The notes under the pieces are model-generated. The model saw only the letters and a list, made by a program, of their open reading frames with translations. It searched no databases and was not told where the DNA came from. A program made the position numbers and the translations under genes. This document shows, piece after piece, positions 27,347 to 36,277 of a DNA stretch of 64,000 bases. The DNA lies in contig NZ_CP054698.1 in assembly GCF_014023275.1 (NCBI RefSeq), forward strand, positions 5,479,001 through 5,543,000. Direction: 5' to 3'. Source of the stretch: Nostoc edaphicum CCNP1411. GTDB taxonomy: Bacteria > Cyanobacteriota > Cyanobacteriia > Cyanobacteriales > Nostocaceae. Numbering within the stretch: position 1 is the first letter of the stretch; every line of letters begins with the position of its first letter.

Positions 27347-29623
27347 TTAAGTTGGACTGTTGTTAGGTGATTGAGTCGCTGGATCTGGTGGTTGTGTGAC
27401 GGTTTTACATGGACTTGGTGCGTCTGATTGTAAAACAGAGACGCCAAAACGGTTCAGTTGGGAGGAGTCTAGTAATACTGTTGCTGGCAAAGGTTTTGAA
27501 TTTGCTGGAACTGAGGAAGTTGGTGCTGGGTTATTAGTATTAGCTGGAGCTTGTGTGCTTTTATTGGCACAGACTTTCATAAACACTGAAAAATTCCCAG
27601 GAGTACTTTGGGGATTTGATTTTCTCTGAATAACTTCTAAAAAAGTCCCGCGAGGAAGTGATTGGTTGTTTCCCAAAGAGATGTCATTGTTGGTTTTAAT
27701 TACCCAACCAGGAGAAAGTTTCGCAAGCGATCGCGTTTCGGGTGTCGCTTCGATGACAGGGTTTTGAGTTTGTAATGGATTGGAAAAAACTGGAGAGGCT
27801 CCTGATGGCGATCGCAATTGCTTGACGAATAATCCTAGAGCGCCTGCTGCTAACACAAATATTAACGGAACTATCCACTGTAGCGGTAAACTGCGCGTTT
27901 TGGCAGGCTCAGTATCGGGAATGACCTGAGTTTTGTGGTTTGGGCCACCTAAAAGTGTTGCGTCAGGCTTTCTGGAAGCAAAATCAACAGTTTTGGCAGA
28001 ATAACTCTCTGGTATCACTGCTTGGATGGTAATTTCTGGTTCCCAGTATTGAACTTGATAGTGGACTAAAGCGATGGTGACATTATCGTGTCCATTTTTC
28101 GTATTAGCGATTTCGACTAATCTATCCGCAACAGTTACTATATTTGCTTCCCCAACTAGAATCGGCAAGATTTCTGTTTCCCAGTACTCCTCCACCCGAT
28201 CAAAATCACTCAAACCATCGGATGTGAGTAGAAAAATAGCATCTTCATCGAGCATAAACCGTGCCGATGTGGGATGCAATGCAGTACTCGGCCCCATGCC
28301 CAAAGCTTGGACAAGAGAGCCAGCAGAATTTTGTTGTATGGCTTCGCGGTAGATGGCATAACCTAGCCGCACTTCGCGGGAGGCAACATCATCGTCGAGG
28401 GTAACTTGATAACAGCCGTGCCGTGTAATCCAGTAAGCACGACTATCACCAACGTGGGTGATGTACATTTCGTGAGCAACAGGTAATGCCATGACTAAAG
28501 TCGTGCCCATGCGTTGACGCCCTTGGCGATTTTCAACGTCATTGCGCTGACTAATTTTGTCATTGGCCATTGCCACTGCCTTGTCTAGGTCATTCAGCAG
28601 CAGTGAGGGGTCTATGTGATCGTAGGGAACTTTTGTGAGTTGCTGTACCTGCTGCTGGATCGTTTCAATGGCTAAATTTGAGGCGACATTGCCACCCTCG
28701 TGGCCACCGATGCCATCACAGACAATTGCTAAAGCTGTTGGCTGGGGTGGTTTGCTCACCAGAGTCCCACTCAGAGGGCTACAGGCATCTTCGTTGCGTT
28801 GGCGACTTGGGCCAGTGTCGGTTTTGGTGATAATTTTGATCGTGGGTGTTTGCGATCGCCCTAATTGTGCCAATCCCCGATCTAAAACTCCGATTAATTG
28901 ATCGGTTGAGTTGATCTCTCCCTGAATTAAGGAAAGGCTAATGCGTTCGACAAATTCAGTTATGGCTGGTTTGGCATTCTTGACTAACTGCTGCCAAAAT
29001 TCACCTAATTGGGGCAATTCTGGTGATACTTCGGTATCGAAACGCAAATCCAACAAACGTACTAATGATCCTTCTACCCGTAATACAGATGAGTCAAGTA
29101 AGCTAGAGACGACACCTTCACTCGCAAGAGGTTGCCACAGATGAGCTATTTGCCATAACCAATTCAGTTGGCGCATCGATGTAGCATCATGCCAAGCGGT
29201 GGTTAACTCGCTGCCCAAATGCACTTGTTGGAGAGTGTCATCTACTAATAGTGGCGGTTTTTCTAGGAGTAATATTTCTCGATGGGACGACCCACTAGTT
29301 AGAAAAAGCACTCCATATACTTGTGGTACGTGTAAACGGTAGGGGATGAGTCTCAGGTAAGCTCTTAGAGGCTGTAAATTATCTAACTCAGGCGTTAGCG
29401 ATAATAAACCAGGCTTTGTATCTAAAAGAAGAAATTTATCAACGACTAAATAGCGATCGGCTAATATTTCTCCAGGGCTACCCACACTTGGGCCATCTAC
29501 CACAGCCCAGAGGTAATTTTTGGGTAGGGGCGTGGAACATCGCTGGCAAAACTTATGAGTCAAAGGGTTGGCAGCCTGACAATTTTCGTTTGGACAGTAG
29601 AGCGTTGCCGCGTCATTTTCCAT
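27347..29623 (-). CDS. Zinc-ribbon PP2C-type Ser/Thr phosphatase, membrane-anchored
   Basis: 758 residues. A zinc ribbon at the N-terminus (CPNENCQAANPLTHKFCQRC, residues 9-28), a 220-residue region resembling a decayed kinase-like fold (LADRYLVVDKFLLLDTKPG ... FVERISLSL), then PP2C (about 265-515) with RQRNEDA, AIVCDGIGGHEGGNVAS, THVGDSRAYWI, LLTSDGLSDF and GHDNVTIALV; the metal-binding Asp residues are all present. One membrane helix follows (IVPLIFVLAAGALGLFV, about 577-595), then a low-complexity Pro/Ser/Asn region and an SH3-like segment (GWVIKTNNDISLGNNQSLPRGTFLEVIQ). It should reverse Ser/Thr phosphorylation, which the two neighbouring FHA proteins would read. First gene of the minus-strand set. 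Confidence 0.9.
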   Translation of the reverse strand: MENDAATLYCPNENCQAANPLTHKFCQRCSTPLPKNYLWAVVDGPSVGSPGEILADRYLVVDKFLLLDTKPGLLSLTPELDNLQPLRAYLRLIPYRLHVPQVYGVLFLTSGSSHREILLLEKPPLLVDDTLQQVHLGSELTTAWHDATSMRQLNWLWQIAHLWQPLASEGVVSSLLDSSVLRVEGSLVRLLDLRFDTEVSPELPQLGEFWQQLVKNAKPAITEFVERISLSLIQGEINSTDQLIGVLDRGLAQLGRSQTPTIKIITKTDTGPSRQRNEDACSPLSGTLVSKPPQPTALAIVCDGIGGHEGGNVASNLAIETIQQQVQQLTKVPYDHIDPSLLLNDLDKAVAMANDKISQRNDVENRQGRQRMGTTLVMALPVAHEMYITHVGDSRAYWITRHGCYQVTLDDDVASREVRLGYAIYREAIQQNSAGSLVQALGMGPSTALHPTSARFMLDEDAIFLLTSDGLSDFDRVEEYWETEILPILVGEANIVTVADRLVEIANTKNGHDNVTIALVHYQVQYWEPEITIQAVIPESYSAKTVDFASRKPDATLLGGPNHKTQVIPDTEPAKTRSLPLQWIVPLIFVLAAGALGLFVKQLRSPSGASPVFSNPLQTQNPVIEATPETRSLAKLSPGWVIKTNNDISLGNNQSLPRGTFLEVIQRKSNPQSTPGNFSVFMKVCANKSTQAPANTNNPAPTSSVPANSKPLPATVLLDSSQLNRFGVSVLQSDAPSPCKTVTQPPDPATQSPNNSPT

Positions 29624-30217
29624 AGTTTTCGCACCGATCAGCGATTGGCAATTTCTTTAATAACATTAGTAGGGACAATCTAGACCGCTCATCTTTCTTA
29701 AACTTGACATACCCAGACTTTAGATGATGATTTTAGCTGGCGGATATCAGCAGGTGCTAATACTTACTTATCCAAAGAATACGCTCCCAACTCAACCCTA
29801 CAGCCTCATCATAGCCTTTATTGCCCTGTGACTCTTCATCGCCAAAGCAACTAACTCCAACCCTGTTCCCAAAGCATAACCCAAGCATAACTGTGCTATT
29901 TGCTTTTACTGAATTACCCCATCATCAAGAAGCAGATAATGTTGGTATTTATTTAGTTTATAAGTAGGATAGCAACAATTAACTTTAATTAAGAATTAAG
30001 AATTAAGAATAGCAAATATAATTTGGGCAAAAGTACCTGACAAATCAAGAAAATCTCTCTCTAAATTCTCTAAATCTCTCCCCTAGTAGGAGAGAGACTT
30101 GGGATTTTCCCCCTTTCCCCGTCGGGAAGAGGGTTAGGGGGTTAGGTTTTTGGTGGACTTTTGCAAATGAACTGAATTGTTAAAAAGGTTCAGCCAGCCT
30201 GCTACCAACTCATTCGC
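29624..30217. repeat. Intergenic region with an MITE-like repeat
   Basis: 594 bases, no gene. 29995-30020 has short aagaatt units. About 30027-30167 resembles families A/B internally (ctctctcc...ggagagag and ccccctttcccc...gggaagaggg), bounded by gggcaaaagtacc and ggtggacttttgc, which pair with one mismatch. The left 370 bases show nothing recognised. Confidence 0.6.
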
Positions 30218-30577
30218 TTATTGTTTGTCGTCAATGGCAACTTGGGGGACTCCCATGCTGTAGTTGGTGACACGGGCAGAAAGATTGTAGCTGATCTCGC
30301 CGATTTGCAGGAGCGATCGCAGATAATGCTCTAAGTCTGACCCTACGCGGCGCAAGTTATAGTCGGTGAGGTCTGCGCCACTAGATGCTTCTACTAGTTC
30401 ATCAAATTTTCGATAAACTTTTTGCAGCGCATCTTCATTCCAGTTAAATTCGTTATCTGGGTCAATATCTAACGTTAAGACTTGTTGACTGGGAACCAGT
30501 TCGCCATCCCGGTCAATCTCGCCTGCAAAAATGCGGACATGCCGGGTTGTGGACTTGAGCAGCATCGGGTTATCCAT
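30218..30577 (-). CDS. ndhM: NAD(P)H-quinone oxidoreductase subunit M (NDH-1)
   Basis: 119-residue NdhM, a subunit specific to cyanobacteria and chloroplasts (OPS class) on the peripheral arm of NDH-1, needed for stable complex assembly. Recognised by LKSTTRHVRIFAGEIDRDGELVPS, LTLDIDPDNEFNWNEDALQKVYRKFDELVE, LTDYNLRRVGSDLEHYLRSLLQ and the C-terminal NLSARVTNYSMGVPQV. Length is usual. There are no neighbouring ndh genes and no membrane segments. Confidence 0.97.
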   Translation of the reverse strand: MDNPMLLKSTTRHVRIFAGEIDRDGELVPSQQVLTLDIDPDNEFNWNEDALQKVYRKFDELVEASSGADLTDYNLRRVGSDLEHYLRSLLQIGEISYNLSARVTNYSMGVPQVAIDDKQ

Positions 30578-31445
30578 AAAAGGGTGTAAGATTTGGGTGA
30601 ATTACACTGAAATTATTGTAGACGCTATATTCAGCGCTTGAATGCTCTCAATTTACAAGCTTTGAACACAATTTCAAAAGGGTATATTGAATAGGCATAA
30701 GTAAAAATATCACCTGTACTGATTAGCGTGCTACTTCTGTTATGACTTGAAGACAAAGTTAAATGCCAGTACTGACAGTAGTCCAATTATTTTTCTGTAA
30801 AAATTACTGGGTTGAGTATTTTTATTTGGTGTAATCATCTTAGCTCCTGCTAAATTTTTTTTTACTCATCAAGCCCAAAAGACAGTAGGGGAAAGCACTT
30901 GGCAGGAATAATTTGATCTGTGTACATTTTTTTATGGAGAACAAAAGTTTTTAAATCAATAATTATGCTCATCAATTTATCCTGAATTTTCTATTGCAAA
31001 AAACGTACATCAAGTAATTTTACTGAATAGGGCTACATCGACTACTGGCTTTAATAAACTCCAAAAAATTAAGCGGTTTTACTTACGTATAAACACCAAA
31101 ATTAAAGTAACAAGTCAAACTGTTGTTGACGTTAACATAAAGTTGATGTAAAAACCTTTAAAAAGGTTCAACAACTTCTTACAGAAACTTTATTGTGTAG
31201 AATCTTAAAAACTGAATAATAGTTATGGCTTACCATAAGCTACATCTGGCACAGAAACGTCAAAATTTAGACAGTGAAAATCTAGCTTGAAAATACAACA
31301 CAGGAGAGTGAAATGGAATACAAAGGTGATTGATGAAGAAAAATTCTTAATTCAAGCACTTTGGATTCAAAAGAGATATAAAGAATTTTGCTGGACATCT
31401 ACCTCCTTACCCTCATGACAACCAAGTAAAGGAATCTCAATAGCT
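30578..31445. other. Long AT-rich intergenic region, nothing recognised
   Basis: 868 bases, unusually free of the heptamer repeats and MITEs found elsewhere. It is the divergent region between ndhM and the 94-residue gene. Contains aacctttaaaaaggtt (about 31151-31168) and several very short open frames without support. A small RNA or long leader is possible but not demonstrated. Confidence 0.4.
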
Positions 31446-31730
31446 ATGAACTCCAAAGCATTACCACGCCAGATAAATAATCTCGAAGTAGGTGTTTATG
31501 AGTGCGAAATCCATCTCAAATTCAGGTTGATTGAGGAAAAGAGTTTATTGAGCGATCGCGAGCAACTATTACAAGTGCTACTTGATGCTTTAACCGAAGG
31601 TTCTGACGACTTTCTGGAGACGCTGCAAGCGTCTGTTAAAGCGCAGGAGGTGTCTGAGTTTAAAGCCTCACCTCAAATGCGACGCCAGCTTATGCGCTTG
31701 CGTAATGCTGCTGAAAATCCCCAAACTTAA
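31446..31730 (+). CDS. Small conserved protein, unknown function
   Basis: 94 residues: MNSKALPRQINNLEVGVYECEIHLKFRLIEEKSLL..., then DREQLLQVLLDALTEGSDDFLETLQASVKAQEV and a basic end MRRQLMRLRNAAENPQT. Predicted alpha/beta start followed by helices; no membrane segment. I recognise no named family, but the clean codon pattern and lack of repeats support a real gene. The central part (gagacgctgcaagcgtctgtta, 31617-31638) resembles a short dispersed repeat arm. An unusually long upstream region (over 800 bases) suggests complex regulation. Confidence 0.75.
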   Translation: MNSKALPRQINNLEVGVYECEIHLKFRLIEEKSLLSDREQLLQVLLDALTEGSDDFLETLQASVKAQEVSEFKASPQMRRQLMRLRNAAENPQT

Positions 31731-32314
31731 AGGTGTAATTTAAGTAATGAAAAAACGTGAATTGGGCATCAAATCAAATGTTGATCCCATACCCCCGTTG
31801 CCATAAAAACTAAACAGCAAGTAGGATTCATAAAATATTGTGGTTTCTACTTTTTGAAGGTCTTATTTAGCAGCACAAAGTCCCAGGAACAGTTTCCGCT
31901 ATTAAAAACTTTGTAGCAAAGGGTACTGGTAGAATCTGAGAGCAAATTCAGCCGGGTGCATTTTACCGAGTTTTTATAAAAACATTGCAGGAAGAATAAA
32001 ACCCTGTGTCTTTACAGATGGGGAATTGGACAACAGGCGCGAATCAAATGAAAACCTAAAAGACCAAAGTAAAAATAAATAACCTTTCTTTTAGCTTTTT
32101 GCTTGAGCTAAGTGCCTAGTTTGCTGAAATACTTATGTTTTATATCTTACTGGTAATAGGTTATGGTTTAGCAGCCAGTTACCTATTACCAATTACCCAG
32201 GGGTAGAGGGAGATAAGGTAGCAAGAATTTTAGATTTTAGATTTTGGATTTTAGATTGAATAATCCAAAATCCAAAATCCAAAATCTAAAATTGAATTGC
32301 CCAATTCCCAATAC
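31731..32314. repeat. Intergenic region ending in an inverted heptamer array
   Basis: 584 bases between convergent genes. 32227-32292 holds attttag/attttgg units followed by their complement (ccaaaat units), able to form a long imperfect hairpin that could terminate both genes. The first 480 bases show nothing recognised. Confidence 0.6.
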
Positions 32315-33010
32315 CTATTTAGCCAAGCCGTGTTCTAGAGCAAAACGAACCAACTCTGTACGGCTATTGGTGCCGGTTTTACTAAATAAACGGCTGACGT
32401 ATTTTTCCACATTGCGGACGCTGGTTTCTAAGCGACGGGCAATTTCTTTGTTCATCAACCCTTCAGCGACCAAGTTCAAAACACTTTGTTCTCTGGGAGT
32501 CAAATCAATTTTGAAAGGGGCTGGCGATTGGGAAATGGCATTTCTTTGGGTTAACAATGCCTTAATTTGGGCAATCTGATTGGCTAGTTCAGCAAGATCG
32601 GGGGTTTCAGAGTCATCTCCTGTACTTGCAGTCTTAGCAGCGCGGCGGGCTAGCAAATTTTCGACTATGGCGACTAACTCATCTGGATCAAAGGGTTTGG
32701 GAAGATAGGCATCAACACCAGCGTGATATCCTTGAATGCGATCGCCTGTCATACCTTTAGCAGTTAAAAATACTACTGGGAGTGCTTGGAAGCGGGCATC
32801 TTCTCGCAGTTGCTTCAAGAACTGATAGCCATCCACCTGGGGCATCATCACATCGGAAATCACTAAGTCAGGTGTATTCATCTGCATCCATTCCCAACCT
32901 TCAAGGGCGTTACTGGCGACTTGAACGCTGAAACCGCTCTCTTGCAAATAGTCTTTCACGGCTTCCCGTATCCCTGGTTCATCATCCACCAGTAACAATT
33001 GTGCTGACAT
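32315..33010 (-). CDS. NarL/LuxR-type response regulator (Ycf29-like)
   Basis: 231 residues. Receiver domain (2-120) with acidic pocket D9-D10-E11, phospho-acceptor Asp53 in LVISDVMMPQVDGY, Thr and Lys at VFLTAKG and PKPFDPDEL. Linker helix 135-160. LuxR-type HTH (170-228): LTPREQSVLNLVAEGLMNKEIARRLETSVRNVEKYVSRLFSKTGTNSRTEL. Resembles the Ycf29 response regulators of cyanobacteria and red-algal plastids; this identification is from memory. No kinase is adjacent. The start codon follows a gap with no obvious strong Shine-Dalgarno. Confidence 0.9.
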   Translation of the reverse strand: MSAQLLLVDDEPGIREAVKDYLQESGFSVQVASNALEGWEWMQMNTPDLVISDVMMPQVDGYQFLKQLREDARFQALPVVFLTAKGMTGDRIQGYHAGVDAYLPKPFDPDELVAIVENLLARRAAKTASTGDDSETPDLAELANQIAQIKALLTQRNAISQSPAPFKIDLTPREQSVLNLVAEGLMNKEIARRLETSVRNVEKYVSRLFSKTGTNSRTELVRFALEHGLAK

Positions 33011-33324
33011 TTAAGATTTCCTTGAGTTTTCCTTTTTCCAATTTAGCGAAAGTTGACAGTCATTGTACAAAGTATAGTTTTGAAAGTGAAACCCATGTTC
33101 ACAGATACTTTGCAGCCGCACTTAGGGAAGGTTGGCTTCCAATCTGGTAACAGGTTAACCATAATAGTAATAATCAAGACGGGAGAAGCTTTTAGGACTT
33201 GTGTGTACACCGTAGCCAATGCATCGGGGGGATTAAGGGGGGTAATTCGATTTGTGTGTACACCGTAGCCTAAAAGGAGAGAGAAATAGAAGAGAGGTTT
33301 TCCAAATGCCGTGAAAAGTCAGGA
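33011..33324. repeat. Intergenic region holding family B and family A remnants
   Basis: 314 bases between two minus-strand genes. 33188-33270 has two copies of the family B end in the same orientation (acttgtgtgtacaccgtagcc and atttgtgtgtacaccgtagcc), so this copy is rearranged. 33310-33322 is the family A right end cgtgaaaagtcag, 2 bases from the DUF29 stop codon; the matching left end was not found. Confidence 0.75.
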
Positions 33325-33795
33325 TTATGGCTCAGGTAAAAAATCGGGGTTGAGGGCTTGCTCTGGTGTAAAGGGAGATTGTTCGGGGAAGGTAGCCAAA
33401 TGCAATTCAGTTTCATCGGCAGCCAAGAGTCTAGCATCGTCATAACATAGCCCAAAAACCTCATCAAAATATGGCTTGAGGCTAGGACTTTCTTCTAGAG
33501 CTTGTCTGATGCGTTTGCGATGCTCTCGAATTGTTGCACGCCAACTACCAGAGCGCTTCTCGGCTTGATATTTATACTTCAATAGGTGCATTAGCACCAC
33601 TTCCAAATTGCTTCTAAGTGCTTTCTTTTCGCTCCTGCCCATTGTTTCAATTTCTTCAATCAAATTCTCCAAATCCAGTTCTGTGAGCCGACCTTGCTTG
33701 AGCAGTTCTGCCGTGGTTTGAATCCACAGGTAAAAGTCTTGCTCATACAAACCTGAACCAGATGTTGTTTGAGATTGGGGCAGTTGGGCAGTCAC
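33325..33795 (-). CDS. DUF29 family protein
   Basis: 156 residues with the DUF29 pattern: LYEQDFYLWIQTTAELLKQGRLTELDLENLIEEIETMGRSEKKALRSNLEVVLMHLLKYKYQ, then RSGSWRATIREHRKRIRQALEESPSLKPY. All-helical and soluble. DUF29 genes occur in many copies in cyanobacteria; function unknown. The stop codon lies next to the end of a family A MITE, so the last residues may have been altered by that insertion. Confidence 0.9.
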   Translation of the reverse strand: MTAQLPQSQTTSGSGLYEQDFYLWIQTTAELLKQGRLTELDLENLIEEIETMGRSEKKALRSNLEVVLMHLLKYKYQAEKRSGSWRATIREHRKRIRQALEESPSLKPYFDEVFGLCYDDARLLAADETELHLATFPEQSPFTPEQALNPDFLPEP

Positions 33796-34008
33796 GTTGC
33801 TTCGCTCCGAATTAAAAATTAAAAATTAAAAATTCCCATAAACAAATTTACTTGCTCTGTATCATGAGTCTGTTTCGGTCATAAGGATCTTTGTTAGCGC
33901 CGAATACACCTTATGCTAGCCCAATCCAATCACTGTTTGGTCATTTGATAGAGTATTGCGTTAAAATAAGCGATCGCTATCCTAGTTAAGTAATGCCCGG
34001 AAATTCCC

Positions 34009-34013
34009 GGAGG
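34009..34013 (+). promoter_or_regulatory. Shine-Dalgarno deciding a TTG start
   Basis: GGAGG ends five bases before TTG 34019, the only start in frame with the conserved N-terminus of PSRP-3. It supports a TTG start. The upstream 33796-34008 has aattaaa heptamer units and no gene. Confidence 0.7.
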
Positions 34014-34018
34014 TGTGA

Positions 34019-34318
34019 TTGACCAAGTTTATTTTGAAAATTTTGTGGTTAGACGAAAACGTTGCTCTAGCAGTCGATCAAATTGTCGGCAAAGGCACCA
34101 GTCCTTTGACTAAGTACTTTTTTTGGCCCAGAAATGATGCCTGGGAAGAGTTAAAGAAGGAATTAGAATCCAAACATTGGATTACTGATGTGGATCGTGT
34201 CGAGTTGCTTAACAAAGCAACAGAAGTGATTAACTACTGGCAAGAGGAAGGCAGAAACCGTCCAATGGCAGAAGCTCAGTTGAAATTTCCAGAAGTTGCC
34301 TTCACAGGTAGCGCCTGA
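34019..34318 (+). CDS. ycf65: 30S ribosomal protein PSRP-3 / Ycf65
   Basis: 99-residue plastid-specific ribosomal protein 3 homologue, an extra small-subunit protein of cyanobacterial and chloroplast ribosomes. Seen: [52 protein letters not shown] and the C-terminal [26 protein letters not shown], nearly the full family pattern. Starts at TTG with a good Shine-Dalgarno. Ends 8 bases from the convergent WD40 kinase-like gene. Stand-alone gene. Confidence 0.95.
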   Translation: MTKFILKILWLDENVALAVDQIVGKGTSPLTKYFFWPRNDAWEELKKELESKHWITDVDRVELLNKATEVINYWQEEGRNRPMAEAQLKFPEVAFTGSA

Positions 34319-34326
34319 TATTACAA

Positions 34327-36216
34327 CTAGCTGTTGTGCTGTTCTACAAGCTGCCACAGTTTGATAGTCTTGTCCCGGCTGCCACTTGCAATTAATTGTG
34401 TAACTTTGTTCACAGCAACAGCAGATACTGAGTCTATATGACCAGAGAGAGTAACAATCTCTTCTGCTGTGCTTACCCTCCAAAGTTTAACTGTTTTGTC
34501 GCAACTTGCACTTAGGAGCGTTTCGCCATCGGCAGTAAAAGCCACAGCCACCACAGACCAAGAATGGCCTACAAGTGTGCAAATTAGCTGACCTGTGTTT
34601 ACGTCCCATAATTTAATAGTGTTATCATCACTACCCGTCGCCAAAATTTTCCCATCGGGACTAAAAGCGACTGTCAAAACCGCCCATGCATGACCCGAAA
34701 GGGTGCTTAACAAGCTATAGCATGGGCGGTTTTCAACAGGAGGCAAGGGGGCAGGGGGCAGGGAGAAAGGGGGAATGTCCTCCGTCCTTTGTGAGTGGTC
34801 TTTTAACTCAGCACTATTCATATCCCCCTGCTCCCGGCTCCCTCCTCCCCTGCCTCTTCCTAATGCAGATATCTGCCACAAGCGAATTGTTCTGTCATAA
34901 CTAGCACTGGCTAAAACCTGCCCTTGGTGACTAAATGCCACTGAATTTACCTGTAATTGGTGTCCAGTTATGGTGCAAATTTCTCTGCCAGTATTGACAT
35001 CCCAGAGTTTGATTGTCTTATCCCAACTACCACTAGCGAGAATCTGCCCATCTGGACTGAAAGCAACTGATTTTACAGCATGTGAGTGTCCCAATAAGGT
35101 GCAGATTTCCTCTAATGTTTCAATCTGCCACAATTTGATCGTTTTATCGTCGCTAGCAGTTGCCAGAATTTTCCCATCTGGACTGAAGGTAACTGATTTT
35201 ACCGCTTGGGAATGTCCTGATAAGTTAGCTAGGACTTTTTTGCTATTTAAATCCCACAATTTGATATTTTTGTCATCGCTAGCACTGGCTAAAGTGTAAC
35301 CGTCGGGACTGATGGCAAGGGCATTCACACTACTCAATGTCCCAGAATGACCTGTTAGAGTATGCAAACATCGCCAAGGAGGATTTGGTAATTTAAAATT
35401 TTGAGTCTTATATTCCATACCCATTGCTTGCATAACTTCATCAGCCGATTGAAAGCGGCGGTTAAGAGCATTTTGCAGCAGCTTGTCGAGTATTTGCCCC
35501 AAGCGAGGACTTATCGTACTTGTAAGATAATCTCGCCAAACCCAGCAATCATTTGCAATATCAAATAAATCAAAGGGAGAAATCTGGGTAAGTAAGTAAA
35601 TACAAGTTACACCCAAGCTATATAAGTCACTAGCAAAAACCGCTTTTCCCCTTGTTTGTTCTGGTGCAGCGTATTCTGGACTGCCGATACTGGTTTGGGA
35701 TGTTAGCCGATCAATTTCTGTGACGATTTTCGCAGTGGTAAAATCGACTATGAGAAAGTTTCCCTTTTTGGTAATTGGGGATCTACGGATGATATTGTGG
35801 GGTTTAATATCGCGGTGGATGATGTTGCGTAGGCGTAGCCCGCCGCAGGCATCGCTAATAAACTGCAAAACTGGCAACACATCTTCTAACAGTTGCCAAA
35901 TTTGAGTTTCATTAAAAGCGCCTTCTTCTTCAACCACCTGGGCTAAATTAGTGCCTGCAATAAACTCCTGCACTAAATAAAAATGCCCGTTATGCTGAAA
36001 ATAATTTAATAAGGCAGGAATTTGGGGATGCTTTCCTAATTCCTCTAGCTTTTGCGCCTTTTGCTGAAAATTTTTAAATGTTTCGTATTCCAGCGATAAT
36101 TCTTGAACGACGCAAGGAATTGGCGGAAACTGACCCTCATCTACAGCGAGGAAGGTTTTACAGAATCCTCCTTTACCAATCTGCTTGAGTAAACGATAAC
36201 GTTCTTGTAAAAGCAA
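34327..36216 (-). CDS. Ser/Thr protein kinase-like WD40 protein (catalytic motifs degenerate)
   Basis: 629 residues: kinase-like domain (7-265), then seven WD40 repeats (about 280-625), one full propeller. Gly-loop IGKGGFCKTF is intact in Gly14, Gly16, Gly17, but the invariant Lys of subdomain II is Gln38 (CVVQEL where relatives have CVIKQ), and DFG reads DFT (Asp158-Phe159-Thr160). HRDIKPHN (His134-Asp136) is present. It may be a pseudokinase or weak kinase. Two in-frame repeat insertions: residues 121-130 just before HRD (short dispersed repeat) and roughly 445-500 in WD40 blade 4 (gggcagg-type low complexity). No membrane helix. Convergent with ycf65. Confidence 0.9.
   Translation of the reverse strand: MLLQERYRLLKQIGKGGFCKTFLAVDEGQFPPIPCVVQELSLEYETFKNFQQKAQKLEELGKHPQIPALLNYFQHNGHFYLVQEFIAGTNLAQVVEEEGAFNETQIWQLLEDVLPVLQFISDACGGLRLRNIIHRDIKPHNIIRRSPITKKGNFLIVDFTTAKIVTEIDRLTSQTSIGSPEYAAPEQTRGKAVFASDLYSLGVTCIYLLTQISPFDLFDIANDCWVWRDYLTSTISPRLGQILDKLLQNALNRRFQSADEVMQAMGMEYKTQNFKLPNPPWRCLHTLTGHSGTLSSVNALAISPDGYTLASASDDKNIKLWDLNSKKVLANLSGHSQAVKSVTFSPDGKILATASDDKTIKLWQIETLEEICTLLGHSHAVKSVAFSPDGQILASGSWDKTIKLWDVNTGREICTITGHQLQVNSVAFSHQGQVLASASYDRTIRLWQISALGRGRGGGSREQGDMNSAELKDHSQRTEDIPPFSLPPAPLPPVENRPCYSLLSTLSGHAWAVLTVAFSPDGKILATGSDDNTIKLWDVNTGQLICTLVGHSWSVVAVAFTADGETLLSASCDKTVKLWRVSTAEEIVTLSGHIDSVSAVAVNKVTQLIASGSRDKTIKLWQLVEQHNS
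34735..34862. repeat. In-frame gggcagg-type low-complexity insertion in WD40 blade 4
   Basis: Heptamer-periodic ggggcagggggcagggagaaaggggg, then tccgtcctttgtgag and ccctgctcccggctccctcctcccctgcc-like blocks (given in short pieces). It encodes a Pro/Gly/Arg-rich loop between the last strand of blade 4 (IRLWQISALG) and the next propeller element (LLSTLSGH). The frame is preserved. Confidence 0.75.
35827..35856 (+). repeat. 30-nt short dispersed repeat inside the kinase-like domain
   Basis: Begins gcgtaggcgtagcc and ends ggcatcgct. Read on the minus strand it adds exactly ten residues, SDACGGLRLR (121-130), immediately before NIIHRD. Homologous copies: 8776-8805, 12356-12385 and, reversed, 61793-61822. 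Confidence 0.85.
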
Positions 36217-36277
36217 AATTTCTCCGCCAGATTTACAGGTAGCCAGAGCGAATAGAATTCGCGGCTACACAAACTAA

